DNA from: Maribacter sp. 4G9
GTDB taxonomy: Bacteria > Bacteroidota > Bacteroidia > Flavobacteriales > Flavobacteriaceae
Length of the DNA stretch: 64,000 nt
Assembly: GCF_002742265.1 (NCBI RefSeq)
Contig: NZ_MDGL01000045.1
Span: 41,658-105,657 of the forward strand
Direction: 5' to 3'
A program made the translations under genes and the position numbers. The notes under the pieces are model-generated. The model made no database searches. It saw only the letters and a program-made list of their open reading frames with translations, and had not been told where the DNA came from. Below are positions 52,291-61,743 of this stretch, piece after piece. Numbering within the stretch: position 1 is the stretch's first letter; each line of letters begins with the position of its first letter.

Positions 52291-55200
52291 TTAGAAATTA
52301 ACATTAACACCTAAAGTAATCGTGGTGCTTGTAAAATAGGCTTCCCTTCTTTCGATACCCGCAATTAAAGGGTTAGCCTGTACCTGTTGTATATTTTGGT
52401 TGGGTGTGGATCCTTCCAAGTTACTTAATCCCAATCCACCATCCTGTAAGGAAGGTTCCGGGTCCACCCCAGTATAACCAGTGATAGTGAAAAGATTTTG
52501 ACCAGCTAATGACAAGCGCAAACCTTTTATATAACTATCCTCTTTCATGTTAAAAGTATATCCAACAGACATGTTATCCAAACGCAAGAAATCAGCTTTC
52601 TCAACATAATAGTCACTAAACTGAGCTGTTCTAATATCCGATCTAGCCAAACTTGTGTTCACAAAGTTGTAGGAAGCCTGTGATCCAATAATAGGCTCAT
52701 AGAAGGCTCTAAAACTGTTTACCAAACTATGTCCTACTACGGCTCTAAAGAATACATTAGCATCCCAATTACCATACGTTATTTGGTTGGTCCAGCCCAA
52801 TTCAAAATCTGGAATACCACTTCCTAATACCCTGAAGTCGGCATCATCGTCCAAAGCACTACCTTGGCCGGTAACCAAATTACCGTCTCCATTAATATCT
52901 ACAAGTATTGGTGTCCCATTGGCATCAACATCTCCTGAAAAAACGGGTCCCCAAATTTGTCCAATTTCCTCACCTTCCTTAACCCTAACAACATTGGTGT
53001 TATTTTGGCCTGGGGCACCAAGGTTACCGAGGACTTGGTCACCTTGTGGGTTTTCCTCCAAGATGTTTTTGTTGTGAGTGAAGATAAGACCAGTATTATA
53101 CTTCAGTTTATCATTTCTTACAACATCGTAGTTAGCAGACAATTCAATACCAGTTACACCCAACCGTCCAGAGTTCTGCCATCTTTGGCTAAATCCATTG
53201 TTTTCAGCCGCATCTATGTTGGCCAACGTAATGAAGTCATTAATGTCACGAACAAAGTAATCGACTGTGGCTCCAAAGCGATCCATTGCAAATTCAACCC
53301 CGAAGTTGAACTCGGATTTTTCTTCCCATTTTAAGTCTGGGTTGGCAGCACGACCTCCAGCTTGTGTTGTGGCAGCACCACTTTGACCGTCAGAACCGTT
53401 TTGTACGTTAAAGATTTGTTGGTAAAGACCTACGGATGGTGGAATAGCCCCTGTAAGACCCCAACCGGCACGAACCTTCAAGAGGTTGATGTTTGGTAAT
53501 TCCAAATACTTATTCAAATCAGCACCCAAGCCTACGGATGGGAAGATACCCCATTGGTTTTCGGAACCAAAACGGCTTGAACCTTCACGTGCTATGGAGG
53601 CATCAAAAAAGATGGCATCGTCAAAAGTTACATTAGCCCTACCAAAGAACCTTATGATTCGATCTCCGTCCTCACGGCCACTGTCTGCAACAACACGTCC
53701 TGCTTCCAATAAATCCTGTGCAACGCTAATATTATTACTCCAATCAAAATCCACACCTGGAGGAAAATCCCCTACTTGGAAATAGTTGAAATTGTAATCA
53801 TTTTCTTGAAATGAATAACCAGCAGTGACCGTATAATTCAATTTTTCAGCGGCTCCCTTATATGCTGCATACCCTTCCAATAACCTAAACCTACGTTCCT
53901 CACTTCTAAAATCTGCCCTTCCTCGTCTTGTTGGGCTTAAGGCATTACCTCTCCATAGGTTGGTGGTTGGATAGTATTGATTATTATCCCTCTTGATGTT
54001 TTGAGCGGCATAGTTAAGGTTGAATGTCAGGTTATCGGTAACCTTATAATTTAGATTAACTCCATAATTCAATGTGGTAGCAGCTGCATCGTTTCTGTTC
54101 AATTCAGCTATTGAAACCGGATTGAAGCTGTCGAAAAGCCCCAATGTTTCAAAATAACCACCAAATTGTGACGAATTAAAGGCGAATGGCGCATCGTCCC
54201 CAAAAACAGGTGCTGTTGGATTATAACTAGTAGCATAACGCATAGCTTCGTTAAACCCTATTTGTGAATCACGCTGTGTAAAGGCGGCGTTAACATCAAT
54301 CTTTAGTTTATCGTCAAAAAGGAAACCTGTAAAATTGGTTCTAAGGTTGAACTGTTGAAAACCTGTGTTTATCAAAATATTATCGGTGTCCCTCAAGTTA
54401 CCGGCAATTCTGAAATTAAAACCATCACCACCTCCGGAAGCTGCGATGTTGTGAACTTGAGCAAATCCGGTTTGGGTTACCTGATCCCTCCAATCGGTAT
54501 CGCTACCCAAATCATTACCTCCCGTTGCTAAAAACTCTTCACGGTTCATAATGTCTATTTGATTGGCAATTGTTGAAACACCCACTTGTCCATTATAGGA
54601 AAGTTGTAATGGTTGGTTTCCTTTTCCTCTTTTGGTAGTGACCACAATTACACCGGCAGAACCTCTTGAACCATAGATTGCAGCTGCCGAACCATCTTTA
54701 AGTACGGTTATGTTTTCGATATCCGCAGGGTCTACACTAGCCAGCGAACCTCCCAAGATTCCATCTATTACCACTAAAGGCTGTTGATTTCCTCCAACGG
54801 TGGAAATACCTCTAAGTCGAATAACTGGCTCAGCATTGGGATTGCCTCCTCTGTTTACAACACTTAAACCGGCAACTTTACCTTGCAATAACTGCGTAGG
54901 CTCTTGCACCACCCCTTGGTTAAAGTCTTCCGTACTAACACTTACCACTGAAGATGTGATTTCTTTTTTTGCTTGGTTACCGTAACCTACAACAATTACC
55001 TCATCCAAAGCCTGTGTGTCTTCCACTAAGGTTACATCAATAGTTGTTTGACCGCCCACTGGTATTTCTTGGTTTTTGTAACCAATGTAGCTAAATATTA
55101 ATACCGCGTCGTCTCCTACCGAAAGGGAGAAGTTACCATCAAAATCTGTCTGGGTTCCATTTGTCGTACCTTTTTCAACAACGCTGGCACCCGGTAGTGG

Positions 55201-55305
55201 GCCACTAGCATCTGAAACGGTACCGGAAACCTCCTGGGCTTGCGCCAAACCAAAGGACAAAAAGACCCCAAGAACAGCCAAGCTTTTTAGTAGCGTAATC
55301 TTCAT
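52291..55305 (-). CDS. SusC/RagA family TonB-dependent outer-membrane transporter
   Basis: A 1004-residue outer-membrane receptor. A Sec signal (MKITLLKSLAVLGVFLSFGLAQA) is followed by a carboxypeptidase-regulatory-like domain (EVSGTVSDASGPLPGASVV, residues 25-100), the SusC marker DEVIVVGYGNQ near residue 105, a plug domain (PVIRLRGISTVGGNQQPL and NITVLKDGSAAAIYGSRG) and a 22-strand barrel ending in TTTITLGVNVNF. It is energised by TonB-ExbBD and imports oligosaccharides with SusD. It is the first gene on the minus strand of the locus and diverges from the LacI-type regulator, with an operator-like palindrome 93 bp upstream of its start. Confidence 0.96.
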   Translation of the reverse strand: MKITLLKSLAVLGVFLSFGLAQAQEVSGTVSDASGPLPGASVVEKGTTNGTQTDFDGNFSLSVGDDAVLIFSYIGYKNQEIPVGGQTTIDVTLVEDTQALDEVIVVGYGNQAKKEITSSVVSVSTEDFNQGVVQEPTQLLQGKVAGLSVVNRGGNPNAEPVIRLRGISTVGGNQQPLVVIDGILGGSLASVDPADIENITVLKDGSAAAIYGSRGSAGVIVVTTKRGKGNQPLQLSYNGQVGVSTIANQIDIMNREEFLATGGNDLGSDTDWRDQVTQTGFAQVHNIAASGGGDGFNFRIAGNLRDTDNILINTGFQQFNLRTNFTGFLFDDKLKIDVNAAFTQRDSQIGFNEAMRYATSYNPTAPVFGDDAPFAFNSSQFGGYFETLGLFDSFNPVSIAELNRNDAAATTLNYGVNLNYKVTDNLTFNLNYAAQNIKRDNNQYYPTTNLWRGNALSPTRRGRADFRSEERRFRLLEGYAAYKGAAEKLNYTVTAGYSFQENDYNFNYFQVGDFPPGVDFDWSNNISVAQDLLEAGRVVADSGREDGDRIIRFFGRANVTFDDAIFFDASIAREGSSRFGSENQWGIFPSVGLGADLNKYLELPNINLLKVRAGWGLTGAIPPSVGLYQQIFNVQNGSDGQSGAATTQAGGRAANPDLKWEEKSEFNFGVEFAMDRFGATVDYFVRDINDFITLANIDAAENNGFSQRWQNSGRLGVTGIELSANYDVVRNDKLKYNTGLIFTHNKNILEENPQGDQVLGNLGAPGQNNTNVVRVKEGEEIGQIWGPVFSGDVDANGTPILVDINGDGNLVTGQGSALDDDADFRVLGSGIPDFELGWTNQITYGNWDANVFFRAVVGHSLVNSFRAFYEPIIGSQASYNFVNTSLARSDIRTAQFSDYYVEKADFLRLDNMSVGYTFNMKEDSYIKGLRLSLAGQNLFTITGYTGVDPEPSLQDGGLGLSNLEGSTPNQNIQQVQANPLIAGIERREAYFTSTTITLGVNVNF

Positions 55306-55664
55306 AAAATGTTAATTTAAGTTGAGTTTAATTAATTTCAAGCGTTAAAAATATGCAAAAATGTCAGAAACAAATCCATTGTATCAGAAATTCAAGTCAC
55401 GAAACCGTTTTCGTGTTGATAACTTACGAAAATTAAAGGTTTATGAATTTAGAAGGTTTTTAAACATACAAATCGTAAAAATAATAAACCTAAAATGTGA
55501 AATTGCAATTTTAGACAAATATGTGGATTTAATTTTTTCTTAACCTTTTCTTGTCAAATACTTAAAGAAATCCAAAACCCTTCTATTTGAATCGGGTTTA
55601 AATTTTATTCTAAAATTTATGTAATTTGCTACTTTTTGTTATTCCACCTAATACAATTTTCCAA
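55306..55664. other. Divergent regulatory region between SusC and the LacI-type gene
   Basis: About 360 bp of very AT-rich DNA without a convincing gene. It holds one good operator-like palindrome (55398-55415). On the SusC side CATTTTTG (minus strand of 55356-55363) is a seven-of-eight match to TAnnTTTG; no perfect promoter is seen on either side. A 60-codon frame at 55361-55543 runs through the palindrome and has no start context or family resemblance. Confidence 0.6.
55398..55415. promoter_or_regulatory. LacI-family operator-like palindrome (CACGAAACCGTTTTCGTG)
   Basis: An 18-bp palindrome around a central CG, with eight of nine positions symmetric. The GAAAnCG/CGnTTTC layout is that of many LacI-family operators. 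It lies between SusC and the LacI-type gene, where it could control both. Confidence 0.65.
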
Positions 55665-56681
55665 TTGAAAAAGAGAGTCACGTTAAAACAAATCGCAAAG
55701 GAATTGGAAGTATCTGTATCTACGGTTTCCAAAGCATTGAAAAATAGTGAGGAAATCAGTAAGGATACAAAGGAGAAGATTCAAGCTTTCGCTAAGCTAT
55801 ATAACTACCGCCCAAATAATATTGCATTAAGTCTCAAGAACAAAAAGACAAAAAATATTGGTGTAATCATACCTGATATTGTCCATCATTTTTTTACAAC
55901 AGTCTTTAGGGGGATTGAACATTATGCCGGGGAAAGAGGCTATAATGTCATGATTTGTGTCTCTGATGAATCATTTGAAAAGGAGGTTCTTAATATGGAA
56001 CTCTTGGCCAATGGTAGTATAGACGGTTTCATTATGTCCCTTTCCGCCGAAACACAGGAGAAGAACGATTATACCCATCTCAATGAGGTCTTGGAACAAG
56101 GAATTCCCCTTGTACTTTTTGATCGGGTTTCAGACGAGGTGTTATGTGATAAGGTAATTCTCAATGATGCCGAAATAGCCTATGAGGCGGTGGAGTATAT
56201 GATCCAAACAGGGAAAAGGAATATTGCCTTAATAACCACGGAGGGTTATTTTAATGTAAGTTTTGACAGGGCTAAAGGGTATCAAACGGCAATACAGAAA
56301 AATGGATTGGATTACAATGGCGCATTGGTCTTGAGCTTGCCCTATAAAAGTGAGGACGAATCTCCAATCTGGAACTTTTTTGAAAATAATGAAATCGATG
56401 CCGTTCTGTGTGTCAACGAAATATTTGCCATTAAGTGTATGGACGTGGTCCAAAGACAGGGAAAAAAGGTGCCGGAAGATATTTCCTTCATCGGATTTAC
56501 CAATGGAATTTTATCAAGATATTCAACACCTAGGTTGTCCACCGTGGCCCAACATGGTGAACTTATGGGTGAAACCGCGGCGAAGTTGTTGATTGACCGC
56601 ATAGAAAACGATCTAGAAGGGAATTATAAAACCGAGGTAATTTCCGCTACCTTGATACATAGGGAATCCACCATCAATTAA
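55665..56681 (+). CDS. LacI family transcriptional regulator of the glycan locus
   Basis: A 338-residue DNA-binding regulator when started at TTG 55665 (LKKRVTLKQIAKELEVS), the normal family N-terminus; an in-frame TTG at 55626 would add 13 residues. The helix-turn-helix is TLKQIAKELEVSVSTVSKAL, followed by the hinge YRPNNIALSLKNKKTKNIGVI and a periplasmic-binding-like sugar domain (GFIMSLSAETQ, ISFIGFTNGILSRYSTPRLSTV). It should bind palindromes with central CG such as the one at 55398. It is placed between SusCD and the cytoplasmic glucan genes and is the obvious regulator of both, with a sugar from the pathway as likely ligand. Confidence 0.95.
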   Translation: MKKRVTLKQIAKELEVSVSTVSKALKNSEEISKDTKEKIQAFAKLYNYRPNNIALSLKNKKTKNIGVIIPDIVHHFFTTVFRGIEHYAGERGYNVMICVSDESFEKEVLNMELLANGSIDGFIMSLSAETQEKNDYTHLNEVLEQGIPLVLFDRVSDEVLCDKVILNDAEIAYEAVEYMIQTGKRNIALITTEGYFNVSFDRAKGYQTAIQKNGLDYNGALVLSLPYKSEDESPIWNFFENNEIDAVLCVNEIFAIKCMDVVQRQGKKVPEDISFIGFTNGILSRYSTPRLSTVAQHGELMGETAAKLLIDRIENDLEGNYKTEVISATLIHRESTIN

Positions 56682-56763
56682 TTACTTTTGCCGGCATGAA
56701 ACGAGCATTATCAAATTTTTTGAATCATTTCACAAAAGGAATGTTTGAAATTATAATGGGAGC

Positions 56764-56778
56764 GTGCAGCGCTTGCAC
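56764..56778. promoter_or_regulatory. Possible second operator (GTGCA-gcgct-TGCAC)
   Basis: A GC-rich inverted repeat in an AT-rich leader, 56 bp before the beta-phosphoglucomutase start. It is one base short of the classic GTGCAAGCGCTTGCAC type of LacI/GalR operator. A perfect TAnnTTTG word (TACTTTTG, 56683-56690) lies 74 bp upstream and could be the promoter. It differs from the 55398 palindrome, so the same protein may not bind both. Confidence 0.4.
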
Positions 56779-56833
56779 ACGTTCTCAATTTTATAAGTAG
56801 ATTATTTTTAAATAATTACTAAAATTTAAATGT

Positions 56834-57487
56834 GTGAAAAAGAAGGGGTTTATTTTTGATCTGGACGGTGTCATTGTAGATACCGCCAAATACCATTACC
56901 TCGCGTGGAAAAAATTGGCCAACGAATTGGGTTTTGAATTTACCTTGGAGCAAAATGAATTGTTCAAAGGCGTGAGTAGGAAACGTTGTCTTGAAATACT
57001 TTTAGAAATAGGAAATATTAGTGCTTCACAAGAACAATTTGACCAATGGATGATAGAAAAGAATGAGGATTATTTGAACTATATTGAAAAGATGGATGCT
57101 TCCGAGATTTTACCCGATGTACCTCGCGTCCTACAATTTCTTAAAAATAGGGAAGTGCCCATAGCCCTAGGTTCCGCCAGTAAAAACGCTACACCTATAT
57201 TGGAAAAAGTGGGTCTTTTACCATATTTTAATAGCATTGTGGATGGTAATAGTGTAACCAAGGCAAAGCCGGATCCCGAAGTATTTTTGATAGCCGCTTC
57301 AAACCTTAATACAGAACCACAGAACTGCGTGGTATTCGAAGATGCGGTAGCCGGGATACAAGCGGCCAATATTGCCCAAATGACCAGTATAGGAATCGGG
57401 GAACCAAGCACCTTGCATGAGGCGGACTATAATTTCAAGGATTTTACGAAAATGACAGATGAATTTTTAAACGACTTACTTCAATAG
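56834..57487 (+). CDS. pgmB: Beta-phosphoglucomutase
   Basis: A 217-residue HAD-superfamily enzyme that converts beta-D-glucose-1-phosphate to glucose-6-phosphate. The nucleophile and acid Asp are in FDLDGVIVDTAKYHYLAW near the N-terminus, the cap domain carries the FKGVSRKRCLEILL loop, Ser/Lys motifs are LGSASKNA and KAKPDPEVF, and the last metal Asp is in VVFEDAVAGI. Start is GTG. The GH65 phosphorylase 53 bp downstream yields the beta-anomer of glucose-1-phosphate, which is exactly this enzyme's substrate. Confidence 0.95.
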   Translation: MKKKGFIFDLDGVIVDTAKYHYLAWKKLANELGFEFTLEQNELFKGVSRKRCLEILLEIGNISASQEQFDQWMIEKNEDYLNYIEKMDASEILPDVPRVLQFLKNREVPIALGSASKNATPILEKVGLLPYFNSIVDGNSVTKAKPDPEVFLIAASNLNTEPQNCVVFEDAVAGIQAANIAQMTSIGIGEPSTLHEADYNFKDFTKMTDEFLNDLLQ

Positions 57488-57540
57488 GGCTTCTTTTTCG
57501 GCCTAACAACGTTAAAAGAATTACTTTATCCCAATAAAAT

Positions 57541-59847
57541 ATGAATCAGGATTATATACAACCTAACGAGTGGTCCATAATAGAGGAAGGTTTTGATGCG
57601 GAAAGGGTGAAATCCTCCGAGAGTCTCTTCAGTATTGGAAACGGGGCCATGGGGCAACGTGCCAATTTTGAGGAAACCTATACAGGTGAAACCTTTCAAG
57701 GCAGTTATATTGCAGGGGTTTATTATCCGGATAAAACCAGGGTCGGATGGTGGAAAAATGGTTATCCAGAGTATTTCGCCAAGGTTTTGAACGCTCCCAA
57801 TTGGATCGGAATTAAGGTGTTTGTCAATGGGTTGGAACTTGATTTGGCCACCTGCAAAAAAGTATCGGGCTTTAGGCGTGAACTGAATATGAAGGAAGGT
57901 TGGTACAAAAGAAGCTATAGCGCAGTTTTGGACAACAATGCCGAAGTCCAGGTCAATATTACCAGATTTTTGAGTTTGGACTTGGACGAGGTAGGTGCTA
58001 TCTCCTTTGATATATCTCTGGAGAATATGGATGGAGAGGTAACCTTCTTTCCTTATTTGGATAGCGGCATTACAAACGAGGACAGTAATTGGGATGATAA
58101 ATTTTGGAACACCACACATGTTTTCTCTGAGGGCAACAGGGCCTTCATAGAGGCCCACACCATGAAGACACATTTTAAGACCTGTACCTTCATGCAAGCA
58201 ACCTTGGATTATATGGGCACTTCCATATCTGGAAATCTGGATGTCTCCAAAGACAACTTTGTATCCTTGAAGTTTTCTCAGCACATAAAAAAAGGGGAAC
58301 ATTTAAAACTGACCAAATTTGGTGGGTATACCGTTTCCAGAAACCATCCGGAGGATACACTGTTAAATGCGGCCAATGATGTATTGGACAGGGCCTCCAA
58401 TATAGGCTTTGAAAACTTGTTGGAAAAACAAAAACAAGCTTGGGCCGGCATTTGGGAAATGAGCGATATCAATATCCTAGGGGATGTAAAAGCCCAGCAG
58501 GGGATACGTTTCAATATCTTTCAATTGAACCAAACCTATCTAGGTACGGATTCCAGGCTGAACATTGGTCCAAAAGGGTTTACCGGGGAAAAGTACGGGG
58601 GTAGTACCTATTGGGATACGGAAGCCTATTGCATTCCATTCTATATGGCCACAAAAGATGAACTGGTTGCCAGAAAATTGTTGAAATACAGGTACAACCA
58701 TTTGGAAAAGGCCATAGAAAATGCGGAGAAACTTGGGTTTACGAATGGCGCGGCCCTATATCCTATGGTAACCATGAACGGCGAGGAATGCCACAACGAA
58801 TGGGAAATAACGTTTGAGGAAATCCATCGAAACGGCGCTATAGCATTTGCCATTTATAATTATTACCGATATACCGGAGACTACTCCTACATTCCTGAAA
58901 TGGGCTTGGAAGTACTTATAGGAATTGCCCGTTTTTGGCACCAAAGGGCGAATTTTTCCGGCTACAGGAACAAATACGTTATTTTGGGTGTAACCGGTCC
59001 CAATGAATACGAAAATAACGTGAACAATAACTGGTACACCAATTATTTGGCCCAGTGGTGCATCCAATTTACCTTGGAGCAATTGGCCAAAGTAGCGGAA
59101 GGGTATCCAGAGGATTATGAAAGGGTCATTGGAAAGACCAAATTGTCCTCAACGGAATGTGAATCCTGGAAAAAGGTGGCCGATGCTATGTACTTCCCAT
59201 ATTCGGAGGAATATGGTGTCTATCTTCAACAGGATGGTTTTTTGGACAAGGATTTGATTAAGGTCGCCGATTTGGATAGGACGGAAAGACCAATAAACCA
59301 AAAGTGGAGCTGGGACAGAATTTTAAGATCTCCATATATAAAACAGGCCGATGTACTTCAGGGATTCTACTTTTTTGAGGATAGATTTACCTTGGAGGAA
59401 CTGGAAAAGCACTTTGATTTTTATGAACCGTTCACCGTTCATGAATCATCCTTGTCGCCGTGTGTTCATAGTATTCAGGCCGCCAAATTGGGAAGAATGG
59501 AACAGGCCTATACTTTTTACCTAAGAACTTCCCGGTTGGATTTGGACGATTACAATAAGGAAGTGGAGGAGGGGCTTCACATAACTTCCATGGCAGGTAC
59601 CTGGATGAGTATTGTAGAAGGTTTTGGGGGAATGCGCATAGTAAACGATGGGTTGTCCTTTGATCCAAGAATCCCATGGCAATGGGAGGGATATTCCTTT
59701 AAGGTGAACTTTAGGAACAGGATAATCAAGGTCATTGTCTCTTCCGGCGAATTAACTTTTGAGTTGAACGGGGATCACGGAATGTCGATCTTGGTGCGGG
59801 GCAACGAATATGAGTTGTTGCCCAAAGCTCCCCTAAAAATACACTAG
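57541..59847 (+). CDS. GH65 family disaccharide phosphorylase, probably maltose phosphorylase
   Basis: A 768-residue cytoplasmic enzyme with the three GH65 parts: an N-terminal beta-sandwich (ESLFSIGNGAMGQRANFEE, residues 20-270), an (alpha/alpha)6 barrel and a C-terminal sheet. The catalytic acid Glu is in TGPNEYENNVNNNWYTN near residue 487, and the phosphate/glucose-binding loop is FTVHESSLSPCVHSI near residue 635. These sequences are, from memory, closest to maltose phosphorylases; kojibiose or trehalose specificity cannot be excluded. It would split maltose with phosphate into glucose and beta-glucose-1-phosphate. No signal peptide is present. Confidence 0.92.
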   Translation: MNQDYIQPNEWSIIEEGFDAERVKSSESLFSIGNGAMGQRANFEETYTGETFQGSYIAGVYYPDKTRVGWWKNGYPEYFAKVLNAPNWIGIKVFVNGLELDLATCKKVSGFRRELNMKEGWYKRSYSAVLDNNAEVQVNITRFLSLDLDEVGAISFDISLENMDGEVTFFPYLDSGITNEDSNWDDKFWNTTHVFSEGNRAFIEAHTMKTHFKTCTFMQATLDYMGTSISGNLDVSKDNFVSLKFSQHIKKGEHLKLTKFGGYTVSRNHPEDTLLNAANDVLDRASNIGFENLLEKQKQAWAGIWEMSDINILGDVKAQQGIRFNIFQLNQTYLGTDSRLNIGPKGFTGEKYGGSTYWDTEAYCIPFYMATKDELVARKLLKYRYNHLEKAIENAEKLGFTNGAALYPMVTMNGEECHNEWEITFEEIHRNGAIAFAIYNYYRYTGDYSYIPEMGLEVLIGIARFWHQRANFSGYRNKYVILGVTGPNEYENNVNNNWYTNYLAQWCIQFTLEQLAKVAEGYPEDYERVIGKTKLSSTECESWKKVADAMYFPYSEEYGVYLQQDGFLDKDLIKVADLDRTERPINQKWSWDRILRSPYIKQADVLQGFYFFEDRFTLEELEKHFDFYEPFTVHESSLSPCVHSIQAAKLGRMEQAYTFYLRTSRLDLDDYNKEVEEGLHITSMAGTWMSIVEGFGGMRIVNDGLSFDPRIPWQWEGYSFKVNFRNRIIKVIVSSGELTFELNGDHGMSILVRGNEYELLPKAPLKIH

Positions 59848-59897
59848 AACCCCATAATATGCCCGCCGGACTTCTTGTTTGAATTAGCGATTGAAAA

Positions 59898-61667
59898 ATG
59901 CAAGGAAAAGTAGTAATCTACCACGTTTTTACCAGGCTTTTTGGTAATACCAACACGACAAATAAACCCTGGGGAACCATTGAGGAAAACGGAGTGGGCA
60001 AGTTTGCCGATTTTAGCGATAAAGCCTTATCGGAAATACGTGATCTGGGTGTTTCCCACATTTGGTATACCGGGGTGCCCCACCATGCCGTTATTAGGGA
60101 TTATACGGCCTATGGCATTTCCAATGATGACCCCAATGTGGTGAAAGGTCGTGCCGGTTCTCCCTACGCCGTAAAGGATTATTACAATGTGAATCCGGAT
60201 TTGGCCCTAGACCCGGCCAACAGGTTACAGGAATTTAAGGAACTTATAGATAGGACCCATAAGCATGGTATGAAGGTCATTATGGATATCGTTCCCAACC
60301 ATGTTGCCCGGGATTATCAAGGTATCTCTAACCCCAACGGCGTAGGTAGTTTTGGTGCCGATGACGATACCAGTAAAGAGTATCGGAAAAACAATAATTT
60401 TTACTATATACCGGGCTCCTCTTTTGAGGTTCCGAATTGGAAGGATGGCTACCTTCCTTTAGGTGGCGAAAAGAATACTTATATCGGAACGCTAAAGGAA
60501 AATCCCGCTAAATGGACGGGTAACGGTTCCAGAAGTTCGAAGCCCGATATGAACGACTGGTATGAGACCGTGCGCATAAATTATGGGGTAAAACCGGATG
60601 GAGGTTTGGATTTCGACCTGCTACCGTATGATTTTGGGGAAAAGGACTGTACCGAGCATTTTCGTTTTTGGCAACATAGGGATGTGCCGGATTCTTGGCT
60701 CAAGTTTAGGGACATCGCCCTGTATTGGTTGGATTTTGGGGTAGATGGATTTCGTTATGACATGGCCGAAATGGTTCCTGTGGAATTCTGGAGCTTTATG
60801 AACTCCTACATAAAAATGCGGAACGAGGATGCCCTATTGATGGCCGAAGTTTATAATCCAGACCTCTACAGAACGTTCATCCATAAAGGAAAAATGGATT
60901 ATTTATATGATAAGGTCGATTTCTATGACGGATTGAAGCATATCATGAAGGGGTATGGCTGGTCCGATCATATTCCGGTAGTTCAGAACAACTTTAAGGA
61001 TATAGAACACCACATGCTCCATTTTTTGGAAAACCATGACGAACAACGTATTGCGAGTCCGGAATTTGTGGGAAATGCCAAAATAGGAATGCCCGCCATG
61101 GTGGTATCCGCTACCATAAGCACCTCCCCAACCATGATTTATTTTGGTCAGGAAGTAGGGGAGCCCGCAGCCGAAAATCCGGGGTTTGGAAGCGCTTCCA
61201 GAACCTCTATTTTTGATTACGTTGGGGTGCCCCACCACCAAAGATGGATGAACAACAAAAAATTTGATGGGGGACAGTTAAGCGACGAGGAAAGGCATTT
61301 ACGCGTTTTTTATAAAAGATTGTTGAATTTCACCTTGGAAAGCGAAGCCCTAATGGGAGATTGTAGGGAAATTCATTTTTTTAATAAGGAACGTACCCAA
61401 AATTATAACCATAGGTTGCTTTCGTACGCGCGATGGTCTAAAAATCAGAAATTGATCATCATCGTTAATTTTGATGTTACTGATTCTTTTTCCTTCGATT
61501 TAAAGGTGCCAAGTGAGCTACTGGAACAATGGGGATTAAGGGATGGTACCCACGAATTGAAGGACATCCTTTCCGATAAAAAAAACATATTGAACATTGT
61601 AGATAAAGAAGGCCATATTGACCTACATCTTGAACCATTGAAATCCTTTATTTTTGAAATTTTATAG
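59898..61667 (+). CDS. GH13 family alpha-glucan hydrolase/transferase, cytoplasmic
   Basis: A 589-residue enzyme of the alpha-amylase superfamily. The conserved regions are seen in order: MDIVPNHVARD (region I), DGFRYDMAEMVP with the nucleophile Asp (region II), LMAEVYNPDLY with the acid Glu (region III) and LENHDEQRI with the third Asp (region IV). No signal peptide is present, so it acts on oligosaccharides already imported. An insert of about 80 residues after region I (SNPNGVGSFGADDD onward) is larger than in typical amylases. It lies 50 bp after the GH65 gene and should work upstream of it, releasing maltose. Confidence 0.92.
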   Translation: MQGKVVIYHVFTRLFGNTNTTNKPWGTIEENGVGKFADFSDKALSEIRDLGVSHIWYTGVPHHAVIRDYTAYGISNDDPNVVKGRAGSPYAVKDYYNVNPDLALDPANRLQEFKELIDRTHKHGMKVIMDIVPNHVARDYQGISNPNGVGSFGADDDTSKEYRKNNNFYYIPGSSFEVPNWKDGYLPLGGEKNTYIGTLKENPAKWTGNGSRSSKPDMNDWYETVRINYGVKPDGGLDFDLLPYDFGEKDCTEHFRFWQHRDVPDSWLKFRDIALYWLDFGVDGFRYDMAEMVPVEFWSFMNSYIKMRNEDALLMAEVYNPDLYRTFIHKGKMDYLYDKVDFYDGLKHIMKGYGWSDHIPVVQNNFKDIEHHMLHFLENHDEQRIASPEFVGNAKIGMPAMVVSATISTSPTMIYFGQEVGEPAAENPGFGSASRTSIFDYVGVPHHQRWMNNKKFDGGQLSDEERHLRVFYKRLLNFTLESEALMGDCREIHFFNKERTQNYNHRLLSYARWSKNQKLIIIVNFDVTDSFSFDLKVPSELLEQWGLRDGTHELKDILSDKKNILNIVDKEGHIDLHLEPLKSFIFEIL

Positions 61668-61709
61668 TCTATGTAAGCATCCATCCCAATAACTTTCTGG
61701 AGGGTTACT

Positions 61710-61717
61710 TATATTTG
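61710..61717 (+). promoter_or_regulatory. Candidate -7 promoter element (TATATTTG) of the GDPD gene
   Basis: A perfect TAnnTTTG match that ends 26 bp before the start codon of the next gene. It suggests that the glycan operon ends after GH13. No -33 TTG is seen. Confidence 0.45.
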
Positions 61718-61743
61718 ACCGTTTAAAACACAATAGCTAGCAC

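Noticed and set aside
55361..55543. 60-codon open frame in the SusC/LacI spacer
   Set aside because: Runs through the operator palindrome, has AT-rich low-information content and no start signal.
57526..58302. Open frame of 258 codons on the minus strand
   Set aside because: It lies fully antisense to the GH65 phosphorylase, whose protein has firm family motifs; the antisense product resembles nothing and has no leader.
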